Below, piece after piece: positions 1 through 11,007 of a stretch of DNA of 64,000 nucleotides; position 1 is the stretch's first letter; every line of letters begins with the position of its first letter. A program made the position numbers and the translations under genes. The DNA is from Nipponacmea schrenckii (lineage: Eukaryota > Mollusca > Gastropoda > Lottiidae): contig JAUJPP010000007.1 in the NCBI GenBank assembly GCA_030562195.1, forward strand, positions 23,929,769 to 23,993,768. Reading direction: 5' to 3'. The notes beneath the pieces are model-generated. The model did no database searches, had not been told where the DNA came from, and saw nothing but the letters and a program-made list of their open reading frames with translations.

Positions 1-149
1 AGATATGTATTCACTTGTTATTTCATTTGGTTATATCAAGCTGTGAATTATGTACTGTTGTTATCAATATACTTTGAAATTTTCTTTTTGTTTTTTTCAG
101 AATATAACAAGAAAAAGATTTTGTAACCGATTAAAACAGTAACGTAACC

Positions 150-1858
150 ATGTTAAGCAGTGTCACTGGGTTTTTCTTTGGCTCCTCAGCCACTGAAACG
201 GAGTCTACGACCCCTGTTGACCTTAAAACTAAGGAATGTAATGAGGGTTGGATAATCGTTGATGTGAATGGTTTGTAATCTGAATTCTTTATTTTCCATT
301 TCTTATCCTTTTCCTCAACTTTTTATGGAATTATGATTTACCTGCTATAAAAAGGGCTCAATTTAACTATTTTAGCATGAAAATCTGAAGTCAGGTTTTA
401 ACATAGTTCTACAATTTCTCCTTCATTTATTGCTTTATCATTGCTTGCCTTTCCTTTCTGTTTTTGTTTTGTTTTGTTTGTGTGTTTTTGGGTCTTTTGA
501 TTAGACAACCTTTACCCAATATTCCAAGTAAATGAGTTGTTTGTATTATATATACAATCCTGACCTGGATTTCCATGTCAAGGGGGCGGTGATTGTTGTT
601 TTTGTTCAAGGGCATATTTGTGAACAGCTTTATTTCATCTTTTCTATTCATTTCATTCATTTAATCATTCATTATTTTAATCCTGTAGAAATATTTTAGT
701 AACACTATAGTAGTAATAGTTTCTAGTGCCATACCTCTTAGCTTTGCTTTATAATACTATTCGCTTTGCTTAAAAGAATCCAGTCCTATTTCATTTTTTA
801 TCAGATTACAAAATCTAAAATGTATGTACCCAAGTAAGCACTTTGGCTCATCATCTTTGATATTAAAAGAGTTGACTACTGCTATCGGTAGCTAAAATTG
901 AATTTTGAGCAAGCAGCTGATGGCAGGCTGTAATTTACTACCTTGACATCTGCTATCTTTAATACATAAGTTAGTTCATAATTTATACTATTTCGTGGCG
1001 TGCATTTAATGTTGCATTAACATGTTAAGCTTCAATATTTTTTTCCTTGCTTTGTACTCACTTAACTTATAAAAAAAAATCAAAAAATCAAAAAAAAAAA
1101 TCTTTGGAATTGAATAGAAAAGGTACTAAAGGTCTAAATTGTTTCATTTTACAGATGAAACCCAACAAGAACAACAATCCACTGTCTCCTCTAAGTTATC
1201 TGTTGTCATGGAAACGGATCAACCAATGTCCGATACTCCAGAAGAGGACAGTAGCTGTCCTTCGGAAACGGAAACAGACTTTGGTGGTTCTCAATCAACA
1301 TCACCCGAATCTCATAGCCCATGTAGTCAGGGACATTTTAAATATCGTGCTAAAGTCAATAGTAGTAGTGAAAGTTGGATTGTGACCCCACCCCCATGTT
1401 TTGCTGCTAAGAGAAAGGACTCTATTGTTAGTGAGCATCCATTGGAAAATCTATTAATAGAACATCCTAGTATGTCTGTATATAATTCAATCTGTGATAG
1501 TACTGTTAGTGAAATTTCTATGGTTTCTTCTGTGTCTTCAGAATCTAGAATGGAAGAAGAACCTGTAGCTAGTCGAACACGTCAGCAAACTCAACAAGAG
1601 GAGACCCAACAAGTTGCCAACGTTGCCCGTCGTCATCAACACCAATTAGTAGCCCCATCATCAGGTTTAAACGTTGTACTCGATTCAGTGAAGGGTATAC
1701 GCCAAAAGCAACGTAAAGCCACTAAAAGCTTCAATAGATCTCAGTTAGAACGTTCTAATAAATCTCGGGATTTCCAATCCTGTGGCAAGAAACAACGCCA
1801 AAGAAATAAGAAAGTATGTAAATCTGGTGCTTTAAATGCTCGTTATGGACAAAAATAA
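150..1858 (+). CDS. TP53INP: TP53INP1/2 homologue (tumour protein p53-inducible nuclear protein)
   Basis: Two coding exons, 150-270 and 1155-1858, joined in phase 1 (AAT-G|AT-GAA) across a GT-AG intron, give 274 residues. Human family members have about 220-240. The ATG lies 49 bp inside an exon whose acceptor (T-rich tract plus cag) ends at 100, so at least one 5' UTR exon lies to the left of the window. The N-terminus (hydrophobic FFFGSS, then acidic EGWIIVDV) contains the LC3-interacting region W34-I-I-V37 expected of this family. Conserved blocks SWIVTPPPCF (~114-123) and ENLLIEHPSMSVY (~138-150) follow, and the C-terminus is basic. Family role: nucleo-cytoplasmic shuttling cofactor of nuclear receptors and scaffold linking LC3/GABARAP to autophagosome formation. 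The two vertebrate paralogues cannot be told apart here. Exon 1 is not on its own in a long ORF, so it was found by splice logic. Confidence 0.9.
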
Positions 1859-1940
1859 ACAGTAACTACTGGGTAGTTTGATATATTATGTCCATTTTAT
1901 TTGTTAAAGTTAACTTTTTCGCTACATCCTATTTTCAGTG

Positions 1941-1946
1941 AATAAA
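1941..1946 (+). terminator. Candidate poly(A) signal of the TP53INP gene
   Basis: AATAAA about 80 bp after the stop codon, followed directly by an A-run. It is the first canonical signal downstream. Cleavage site not determined. Confidence 0.5.
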
Positions 1947-1949
1947 AAA

Positions 1950-4900
1950 AAATTGCCTTATATTATAAATTAAAGAATTGAAACATGAGAGGCAGTAAAT
2001 TATATTTGAAATTCAGTAAATATATGTGTCATCATTTGGACATAAATGTTGAAAAAAACTCAAAAATAATAAAAAATAAACTTATATTATTTATTAAAAT
2101 AGTTTTTATTAAAATTTTGAATTTTATTATAGCAATTTTATCATCTAACTTAATTAAATGAAATAAAGTAATTATTTATTTCTCCAAAACAAATATTAAT
2201 TATTAAAAAAAACTTGAAGAATTTAATGTTTAATAATAAAGGGATTCATTACAAAGATTTTTTTATAGAAGAAAATATTCCTTATTTTAAAACGCGGAAT
2301 TCAAGATTTCTTGCAATGTTTTTCTTAATATTTGTTTTTCAAAATGAAAAATAGTAAAGGCTATAAATTAGTAATATTTCTTTTAAAATTTTGTTGTAAC
2401 CTGTTATTAAATGTCAATTTTCTTAGTTGTTATATTTCTCTGTAATCAATTTTCACAAATTTTGCAGGAATAGAAAAATAGAAAAAAAAAAAATAACAAA
2501 TTTTTTGAAAAAAAAAATATTAAAAAAATGTTATTTACCCCATGGTTATAGGTTTCAAGTGTTTAACAAGTGTATATTACATTTGTATTTGTAGTACATA
2601 TTTTCCTTACACGTTTAATATGTATTTTTTTTTTTATCTTATTTGACTTTTTTTCTTCATAAAAAAAAACACTTTAAAATTGTGCATGCAGGTGTGGAAT
2701 TTGTCCATAAAACATGAGATTATGTGAAGAATCTGTCTCTTGGAAAAATATACTTCAAAATGAATGCATTGTTTACATAATCAAATATAAATGTCGCTCA
2801 AACCCAACATTAATTCAGGTGGAATATTTTTCTTTCAATATTTTATATCCATGTTTTAACCCTCTACAATATGAAAACTATGATCAAATCCACTTATTCT
2901 GTAAAGTTAAAAGTGATAAAACGTTAAATCTATTTATTCCGTCCTGATATAAGCAGCAGGTTATTTCTAAATAAAATTGGAATATTAACTTTAAGGCAAT
3001 ATTAAAAATTGAAAAACTTAAATTGTGCCTCAATCTCTGAATTTTTGTGGATTCCTAATAATTTTTGGCAGAATATTCAAAGCATAAAAATTCATTGTAA
3101 TCATTTGAATAATTTCATGCTATTTCATTGGCTCATATTTTAAATAAACCAGAAGCAACCAATTAGAGGTTAGATACAATTTATTTGAAATGTCTTGCCA
3201 TTACAATGTATTACGGGGTGCTGGATGATTTGAAAATACTATAATATCATTGTATGACTTGTTGTCAAAATCATATTAAAGTAATACTACCTCTTAAAAT
3301 GGACATCAAATTTAAAGTCATAAACTTCGGTCAATAGAATCCCATGTAAGACAGAATTTTCGGTAAATCAAGTAATAATTTAAAAAAAAAAACATAAGCA
3401 TGTTTCATAATTACTTATTTTTGAATTGATTATTACCTTAGTTTTATTGATTTATATATATTAGAGGGATACTGTCGTATAGTTTTGACACCATGTAAGT
3501 TGCTGATGAACTAAGACTCATTTTGTTCATTCTAAGAGTCAGTATACATTTAAATAAAGAATCTATTTGTAAATGAAAGTATATTTCCTATATGATGTTC
3601 CTCCATTGATCTAGTCCAGTCAAAGTGAGGGACTCATCTCATATAAAATCTTTATGCTCTATTGGATTTTGTTTTATTTAATATATTGACGATAGGGCCC
3701 CAGGAGTAAATTGAATGCTTTGAATGAATACTTGAAAAAAATTATTATGCATACTTATCTACCTCTGTGTAAAATGCTTTCACAAATGCTTAACACAAAA
3801 TTCTGTGAATTTAAATGGATTGTGAAGAAATTATTTAAACTTTCCATACTGGTATGTAACATTATCTAGTTATTATTACATAAAGTGATAACAGTATGGA
3901 AGTAAACAAATTGATTGTTATTATATAATGTTTTGTGTTCATTTGAAGTCCCACCAGTTGCTAATGACCCAGTAATTAACAATCCAGTTATTAATAACCC
4001 AGTAATTAACAACCCAGTTATGAATGACTCATTTATGTTAATGCCCTTTCTTGTAATGAGGAACATTTTCATTTAAGAAACAAGAGCTCTTCTGTTGTAA
4101 TTGAATTTTTTAAAATTTTTGTTCAATATTCTTTTTCGGTGAACACTCTACAAACTGGCATGGAAATAGTTAATGATCACGTTCTTACAAAACAAACTGC
4201 TCAAATAATATGAAAAGGGCTGGCCCTTAGATGAATTTTTATGGTTTTGTTTTGTAGTGTCCTTTTCTTGATAAATGCTTTATATAAGTAAAATTCTTGG
4301 CACTTTTTTTAACTGCTTGTAACGTAGTTCAAATTAAGATTATAGAATCTTTAGGTGAATTATTTAAAATAAGCTTATCTATGAATGTTGTTGAGTGTTC
4401 CAGAGAACAATATTATTCAGTAACTTACATATATATTGCAAAATCTTGTGCTGTTAAAATGGTTGTAAGAAATACTAGTATACTTATATAAATAATATTA
4501 CCCTGTTATTAAGAATGTAACTGAAACTAGAAAATATTGATCATATTTTATAATTTAAATATTTCTGTGGGTGGTAACTTTAAGACACATGCAATGTAAC
4601 AGTAAATTGTTTTCTAATATACATGTGTAGGCCTACAATAGAAAGCAAATGTCAAGCATTGACTGGTGTCTCCTTGTCCAAGTTACAAGCAATGTTGCAT
4701 TACTCCAGTTTTAAAATTAACCAGTGTTTCATCACAGAATAGAAGTCTTACATTGATATGCGTCCCTTGTCCAAGATACATTAGATGTGACTCTTACTAT
4801 TTAGAATGTTTTTTAATGCATTGGAGTTAATAACTCTAACCAGCCTGTATATAAATTTGATAAATAAGCTCTAGTTTCAGTATATGTATATATCTAGTTG

Positions 4901-5407
4901 TTGTATTTATTTCTATAATTATAAATATTTTGTTGATATTCAAGACAAAAATTGAACATTTTGCTAGTTTTATATGATGTAAAATATTTGAATGAATTCT
5001 GAAATCTAATTTGATATGAAAATCAATAAGTATGGATGTTTAGATTGGATGGCTAGAATAAAAAATTATTCCTGCAGATGATTTGTTTGATCTTTTTTTT
5101 AACTAATATTGGATTGGTCATTCTAGCACTTCTGACTACTATTACATATTATATTCATGACCCCAATCCCTGAAATATGTGGATGATGGCACTGTTTTTA
5201 TGATTGATCTGCAATAAGAATAAAAAACTGGCTATAAACCACATTTGACACTATTTAAGAAACATACAATGTAAATTGTATAACTAAGCACATCATCAAT
5301 AAAACTACAATGAGACCTATGAAATTAAGGGGATTCAGACAGACATTAGGATGATTTATATTTGAATGTGGATTAAAAAAGATCATAAATGTTGAAATTC
5401 AATTAAA
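1950..5407. other. AT-rich intergenic stretch without recognised genes
   Basis: About 3.4 kb between TP53INP and the first repeat element. It is dominated by A/T runs. The only structure seen is a short degenerate 15-16 bp tandem block around 3955-4030 (units like CCAGTAATTAACAA). Short ORFs here have no recognisable domain. Confidence 0.6.
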
Positions 5408-6765
5408 AAGATAGCTTGCCAGGCAAGGTAACATACGCCCACTGGCAGCATTGAATTTGAAAAATAAATAGAGCAATAACTCAAAAAACATTCACTGAAT
5501 TAATATTGAAGTTAAGGGCAAAAACTCAAAAACTGTTCATGGAAAATTGTCAAATTAGAACTTGACCACCATCTTATCTATTTCAATACTCATACCAAGT
5601 TTCATCAAATGTATTAAAAAATTGTACCTTATTTTGCACCCACAAATATTTTTGACGCAATTTTACTAAGTCAAGGGCAATAACCCAAAAACCATTTGTT
5701 AAAAAAAGTCAGAAATTCAAACTTGACTAATGTCTTATCAATTCTGATGCTTACACCAAGTTCCATCAAAATCCTTTGAAAATTAAAGCTTCAATCTTTG
5801 AAAAACTTGACTGAGGCCTAATCAATTCCAATGCTCACACCAAGTTTCATCAACATCCTCTGAAAATTGGAGGATTTATTGCATCGAAACTAAAATTTTG
5901 ACAAGATTTTTCTAAGTCAAGGGCAATAACTCAAAAACCGTTCATGCGATAATTTCCATTTTCGAACTTGACCGAGATATCCTTAATATATACATGTATA
6001 CCAAGTTTCATTAAGATCGGATAAAAACTGTAGCCTCTATTGTGGGTACAACCCAAATTTGACACGTTTTTACTAAGTCAAGGGCAATAACTCAAAAACC
6101 GCGATTATTTCTATTTTCGAACTTGACCGAGATATCATCAATATATAGGCTACATGTATACCAAGTTTCATTAAGATCGGATAAGAACTGTAGCCTCTAT
6201 TGTGGTTACAACCCAAATTTGACACGTTTTTACTAAGTCAAGGGCAATAACTCAAAAACCGCTCATGCGATTATTTCTATTTTCGAACTTGACCGAGATA
6301 TCATCAATATATACATGTATACCAAGTTTCATTAAGATCGGATAAAAACTGTAGCCTCTATTGTGGATACAACCCAAATTTGACACGTTTTTACTAAGTC
6401 AAGGGCAATTACTCAAAAACCGCTCATGCGATTATTTCGATTTTCGAACTTGACCGAGATATCATCAATATATACATGTGAACCAAGTTTCATTAAGATC
6501 GGATAAAAACTGTAGCCTCTATTGTGGATATAACCCAAATTTGACGCGTTTTTACTAAGCCAAGTGCAATAACTCAAAAAACGTTCATGCGATAATTTCC
6601 ATTTTCGAACTTGACCGAGATATCATCAATATATACATGTATACCAAGTTTCATTAAGATCGGATAAAAACTGTAGCCGCTATCGTGGATACAACAAATG
6701 TGGACGGAACGACGGACAGGGGCGACGGCAATATACGTCCACATTTCCATGTGGGCGTATAAAAA
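5408..6765 (+). mobile_element. Pearl-type tandem-repeat element, copy A
   Basis: Starts AAGATAGCTTGCC and ends GGGCGTATAAAAA. The left end holds a small palindrome (CTTGCC-A-GGCAAG) followed by ATACGCCCAC. The right end has ACGGAC repeats, a short palindrome and GTGGGCGTAT, the reverse complement of the left motif. The core is roughly 160-bp tandem units recognisable by AAGGGCAATAACTC, CGAACTTGACCGAGATATC and ACCAAGTTTCATTAAGATCGG. No protein is encoded. The layout (tandem core between fixed ends) is that described for molluscan pearl-type/tandem-repeat MITEs and some Helitron-related elements; class membership is inference. Confidence 0.8.
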
Positions 6766-7019
6766 ACAGCACTATTTTTCACTGTAAAAATTTCATTTTA
6801 ATATCATTAAAAACAATAACAACACATGATTAGAAATTCATAACAAAATAATAACAACCATTTTCATAGAAACATTCCATTCATATAACACATGGTTAAC
6901 AGTGTTAACTCTATATATATATTACCAACATAACACAGAAAACCTATGAAAGAATGAACACCACAATTTATTCAGTCACAAATTTGGAAAGGATAGTTTC
7001 ACCATCATACCAATCATAC

Positions 7020-7635
7020 CCAATGGAAAAACCGATCCCACAACCTCCAACAAGGACAGACAGAAAGACATAGTGTATCAAGTGAAGTGTGATTGTGGCG
7101 CAACTTACATTGGTGAAAGCAGGCAACCATTGAAAGTGAGGATAAGACAACACAAGACTTCCTGCAACATGACTAATGGGAAATCAGCACTGAGTCAACA
7201 CCTTATAGAAAACCCTAACCATATTATACAATGGAATGAGTCTGAAGCCCTGGCTACTAATCTCCCAGACGAAACTATCCGCAAATACCATGAAAGCATC
7301 CTAATAAGAAAACTTCAACCCACCCTCAATAGAGACCAAGGATACCATTTACCAAGAATATGGGACACTGTACTGCTTTGATCTTTTAATCCTTCATCCA
7401 TAGTATCCACTGGCTTCACTCATCTGACTGTATTATCCCTATTAATTCCTTAATTGTTAATTGCATGGTTTCCTTTGTTGTTTTAGCTAACTATATTGTT
7501 GTTATTGTTGCCTATATATACCTATTTGCTTGTTGTTCATATCATTGTATTCCTGATGACGGTGTGAGAACCACATTGAAACGTTGAAAGTAATAAATAT
7601 TCTAGAAGTGTATATCCATAATAATTGTTCTTATT
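7020..7635 (+). repeat. PLE 1 left terminal repeat (pLTR1)
   Basis: Direct copy of the right repeat. It contains an open 102-residue reading frame at 7073-7381 that is the GIY-YIG endonuclease tail, followed by a hammerhead-like motif at about 7547-7601. The reverse transcriptase start codon (7658) lies just downstream. Confidence 0.88.
7547..7601 (+). ncRNA. Hammerhead-ribozyme-like motif in pLTR1 of PLE 1
   Basis: Core CTGATGA (7553-7559) and GAAA (7578-7581) are separated by a stem II candidate GGTGTG/CACATT with loop AGAAC; two of its pairs are G-U and an unpaired C/U sits next to the core. Stem I can use TATT/AATA and stem III is only A-U plus C-G. Penelope-like elements are known to carry hammerhead motifs at this position. 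The imperfect helices make self-cleavage uncertain. The same motif recurs in the right repeat. Confidence 0.55.
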
Positions 7636-7657
7636 TATCTATACCTGTGCTTCTAAT

Positions 7658-10058
7658 ATGCCATTGAAGGATTATTTACGTCATCTATATGGAGATGTGG
7701 CAGTAAGGACTTTGAACAACACTAGTAAACTAGAAGGGAAGTATGTTAAGACAGGGAACAACTTGACATTCCTCCTTAGGTGTCGCGACAACGATATAGT
7801 ACCTAAAGGGCTCACCATCAATTCCCCAGTCATTTCTCCGAAAGCAGCCAAGATTACCCGCCGTGCCAGTGAATTATTAGTATCCGAACGAATACAAGCT
7901 CTACGCAAGAAAAGAAGTCTTCTATATAAGCAGATATTTACTAACCAGAATCTCCTATCCAATACCCTATCCCAGAATGATTACCAAATGGCACGACAAT
8001 GTCAAGAGAAATCCAACAACATACTAGACTCCAAAATCAAACAGAAACAGCACACCAAATTCCTTAAACTCAAACAACTACCAGAAAACACAACCACCAT
8101 AGCCTCCAACAACTATAAGAAGAAAACAGTAGTGAACTTAAGTAAGAAGACTTTGTCCCATGACCAAATTACTCTGCTATCCAAAGGCTTGAAGTTCATC
8201 CCCACTCCCGTTAAACCTAACATACCCAATTTCGTCGCCAACATTGAGAAGGGCCTGTACCAACTAGCACCCAATGGTAATATTGACTACCTACGACACC
8301 AAATAGTAGATATACTCAAGAAAACAAATGCAACTACTAAAGACAATCTATCCAAAAACGAACGAAAGGCCATGAAAGAACTCAAAGAAGATAACACCAT
8401 CCAAATAGTGGAGGCCGATAAAGGTAAAGCCGCAGTAATCATCGATAAAGACCAATATGAAGAAATGGTGAACCAAACCCTCTCCAACACGGAAAACTAT
8501 AAGAAACTACCCAGAGATCCAACCGCCACCATGGAGAAGAAACATAAAACCCTATTGAAATCCATGTTTGAGAAAGGAGAAATCACCAAAGAAGAATTCA
8601 ACAAGCTCAACCCTATCAACTGCACAGCACCGTATGCTCGAGCCACCATTAAAATACACAAAGATCCGATCAAAATCCGTATGCTAGTCTGCTCCAGAGG
8701 AAGCGTCTTCTACCAAACAGCCCAATTCTTATCCAAGCTACTGTCACCACTAGGCAAGATGGCCAGCTCCTACATCAAAGATTCATCTTCCTTCACTACA
8801 GATATAACTGCTATCAACCAAACATGTGGTCCTATGGTAAGCTACGATGTGACTGATCTTTTCACCAACGTCCCCACCAAAGAAACCTTATCCATCATAC
8901 AGCAGAAGATAACCACTAACTGGGACAAACTAAACTCCACCATCACCACAGCAAACATCATGACCCTTCTAGAAGCATGTATCACATCCACCTATTTCAC
9001 TTGGCACAATGACACCTATCAACAGATTCATGGATTACCCATGGGTTCGCCACTGTCCCCACTTATTTCTGAGATATATATGGCGCAATTTGAGGACAAG
9101 GCCCTTTCTAGCTCCCCGATCTGACCCCTCTGTTGGCGTCGCAAAGTAGATGACGTTTTTGCTATTCTCCCCAAGGATACTGACCCCATCACCTTACTAA
9201 ACCACTTGAACTCACACCATCCTAGAATCCAGTTTACCGCAGAAAAAGAAGTCAACAATCAGCTACCATTCCTAGATATCCTAATTAAGAAAACCAACCA
9301 ATCCATTTCAACTACAGTATACAGGAAACCCACGCACACAGACCAGTATATCAACTATAAATCAAACCACCCAAGCCTCACCAAAAAGAATACAGTTAAG
9401 GCCCTAAATAACCAGAGCTAAATCCTTATGTAGTGATCGTGATAGCTACCAGTCCGAAATTAACCACTTGACCAATGTTCTAAGCAGATATAACAACTAC
9501 CCTAGGAATTTTTTAGCAGAAACCATCAAAGAAGTAAATAAATCCAGTATATCCACGAAACCTGACCCACCACCTATAAACCTCACTATCCCATTTGTAG
9601 GACCCGCCAGCTACAAAATCAGCAGAACAATCAAAAAACTCACTAACATCACCACTAGATTCTCTACAACAGCCAACCTTAAATCAGTACTGAAAGCCAA
9701 TGGAAAAACCGATCCCACAACCTCCAACAAGGACAGACAGAAAGACATAGTGTATCAAGTGAAGTGTGATTGTGGCGCAACTTACATTGGTGAAAGCAGG
9801 CAACCATTGAAAGTGAGGATAAGACAACACAAGACTTCCTGCAACATGACTAATGGGAAATCAGCACTGAGTCAACACCTTATAGAAAACCCTAACCATA
9901 TTATACAATGGAATGAGTCTGAAGCCCTGGCTACTAATCTCCCAGACGAAACTATCCGCAAATACCATGAAAGCATCCTAATAAGAAAACTTCAACCCAC
10001 CCTCAATAGAGACCAAGGATACCATTTACCAAGAATATGGGACACTGTACTGCTTTGA
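7658..10058 (+). pseudogene. PLE 1 reverse transcriptase + GIY-YIG endonuclease, broken
   Basis: The reading frame starts at ATG 7658, just after pLTR1, and would encode a ~800-residue RT-endonuclease. Visible landmarks: VVNLSKKTLSHDQITLLSKG PLE N-terminal block, ADKGKAAVIID, RT motif A (SYDVTDLFTNVP), motif B (GLPMGSPLSPLISE), catalytic motif C as KVDD at 9143-9154, and the GIY-YIG domain (VYQVKCDCG...TYIGES...R) near 9747-9825. Two lesions: an in-frame TGA at 9122-9124 just before motif C, since the same frame continues with WRRKVDDVFAIL, and a single-base insertion near 9411-9420 that moves the GIY-YIG region to another frame. The copy cannot make a full-length product without readthrough and frameshifting. 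Confidence 0.88.
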
Positions 10059-10312
10059 TCTGTTAATCCTTCATCCATAGTATCCACTGGCTTCACTCAT
10101 CTGACTGTATTATCCCTATTAATTCCTTAATTGTTAATTGCATGGTTTCCTTTGTTGTTTTAGCTAACTATATTGTTGTTATTGTTGCCTATATATACCT
10201 ATTTGCTTGTTGTTCATATCATTGTATTCCTGATGACGGTGTGAGAACCACATTGAAACGTTGAAAGTAATAAATATTCTAGAAGTGTATATCCATAATA
10301 ATTGTTCTTATT
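9697..10312 (+). repeat. PLE 1 right terminal repeat (pLTR2)
   Basis: Right-hand partner of pLTR1. It carries the functional C-terminal GIY-YIG frame (to stop 10056-10058) and the 3' untranslated region. Confidence 0.88.
10224..10278 (+). ncRNA. Hammerhead-ribozyme-like motif in pLTR2 of PLE 1
   Basis: Same motif as in pLTR1, with CTGATGA at 10230-10236 and GAAA at 10255-10258. Two cleaving copies would release a unit-length PLE RNA, but the helices are imperfect. Confidence 0.5.
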
Positions 10313-10322
10313 AATCATACCC

Positions 10323-11007
10323 TTGTCTCAAAAATGAGAAATTTTTAGCTAAGCTAATCAGTAATAGTATTCAGAGCTCAATGTTTAAATTTGATCTGTA
10401 AAATCCATGCTTGTCTAGAAGTTAAGGTTTAAAAGTTAAAATGATTCTCCAGACTGTGATATATAGAAAAGACAATAAATAGAACTTAAAAGAGAATCAC
10501 TATATATTAAATATTAATAAAATTATCAGTAGGCCTACAGTTATTCTTCTTGTCTGATTGAAACAGCTGAAAGATATACTTAATGAATCAATAATGATAC
10601 TGTTATATATCTAAGCCAACCAATTACACTATTAATTCTTGCCTTGACCTCTAGTCATGGCAATGCTATTTTTGCCAACAGTTTCTGTACCACTGTAGAT
10701 GTTTATAGTAATCTTGCAGACCTCTTGGTATCACCAGTTTATATCTGGCTTGAGATTCAGTTCATGTTTAAATCAAATTCTTTTCCAAATTTATGCTTTG
10801 AGAAGGGACTTGACAAAGTCTTTTTAAAAGTTTGTCAGGTGATTTACAAAATGGAAGACATGCTTACACCATCAATATCAACAAAGCATTGAAATACAAA
10901 TAATTTTGAATTTCATAAATTCAGTTCCCTTTAAGAACAGTACATGTATTTCATAATTCCACAGCCATTTATGATGATGAGTGAGTTAATAATTTGTTAC
11001 TGTTGGT
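10323..11007. other. Spacer and probable 3' UTR of PHKB
   Basis: No coding signal recognised. The right part must contain the PHKB 3' UTR (gene read leftwards). I could not assign a specific poly(A) signal. Confidence 0.5.

Larger units (their letters stand above)
7020..10312 (+). mobile_element. Penelope-like retroelement 1 with direct terminal repeats
   Basis: A 3.3-kb PLE with two ~616-bp direct repeats (pLTRs, 7020-7635 and 9697-10312) flanking a reverse-transcriptase region. The pLTR includes the C-terminal GIY-YIG coding part, so the endonuclease exon is present twice, as is typical of PLEs. AATCATACCC occurs at 7012-7021 and 10313-10322 and is a likely target-site duplication of about 9-10 bp. 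Reading the two pLTRs side by side I see one substitution (ATCTTTT at 7382 versus ATCTGTT at 10059), so the insertion is young. It lies between TP53INP and the 3' end of PHKB. Confidence 0.9.

Noticed and set aside
9122..9124. TGA in PLE 1 as a frameshift or recoding site
   Set aside because: The downstream RT continues in the same frame with no sign of a selenocysteine-type or readthrough context, so a nonsense mutation is the simplest reading.
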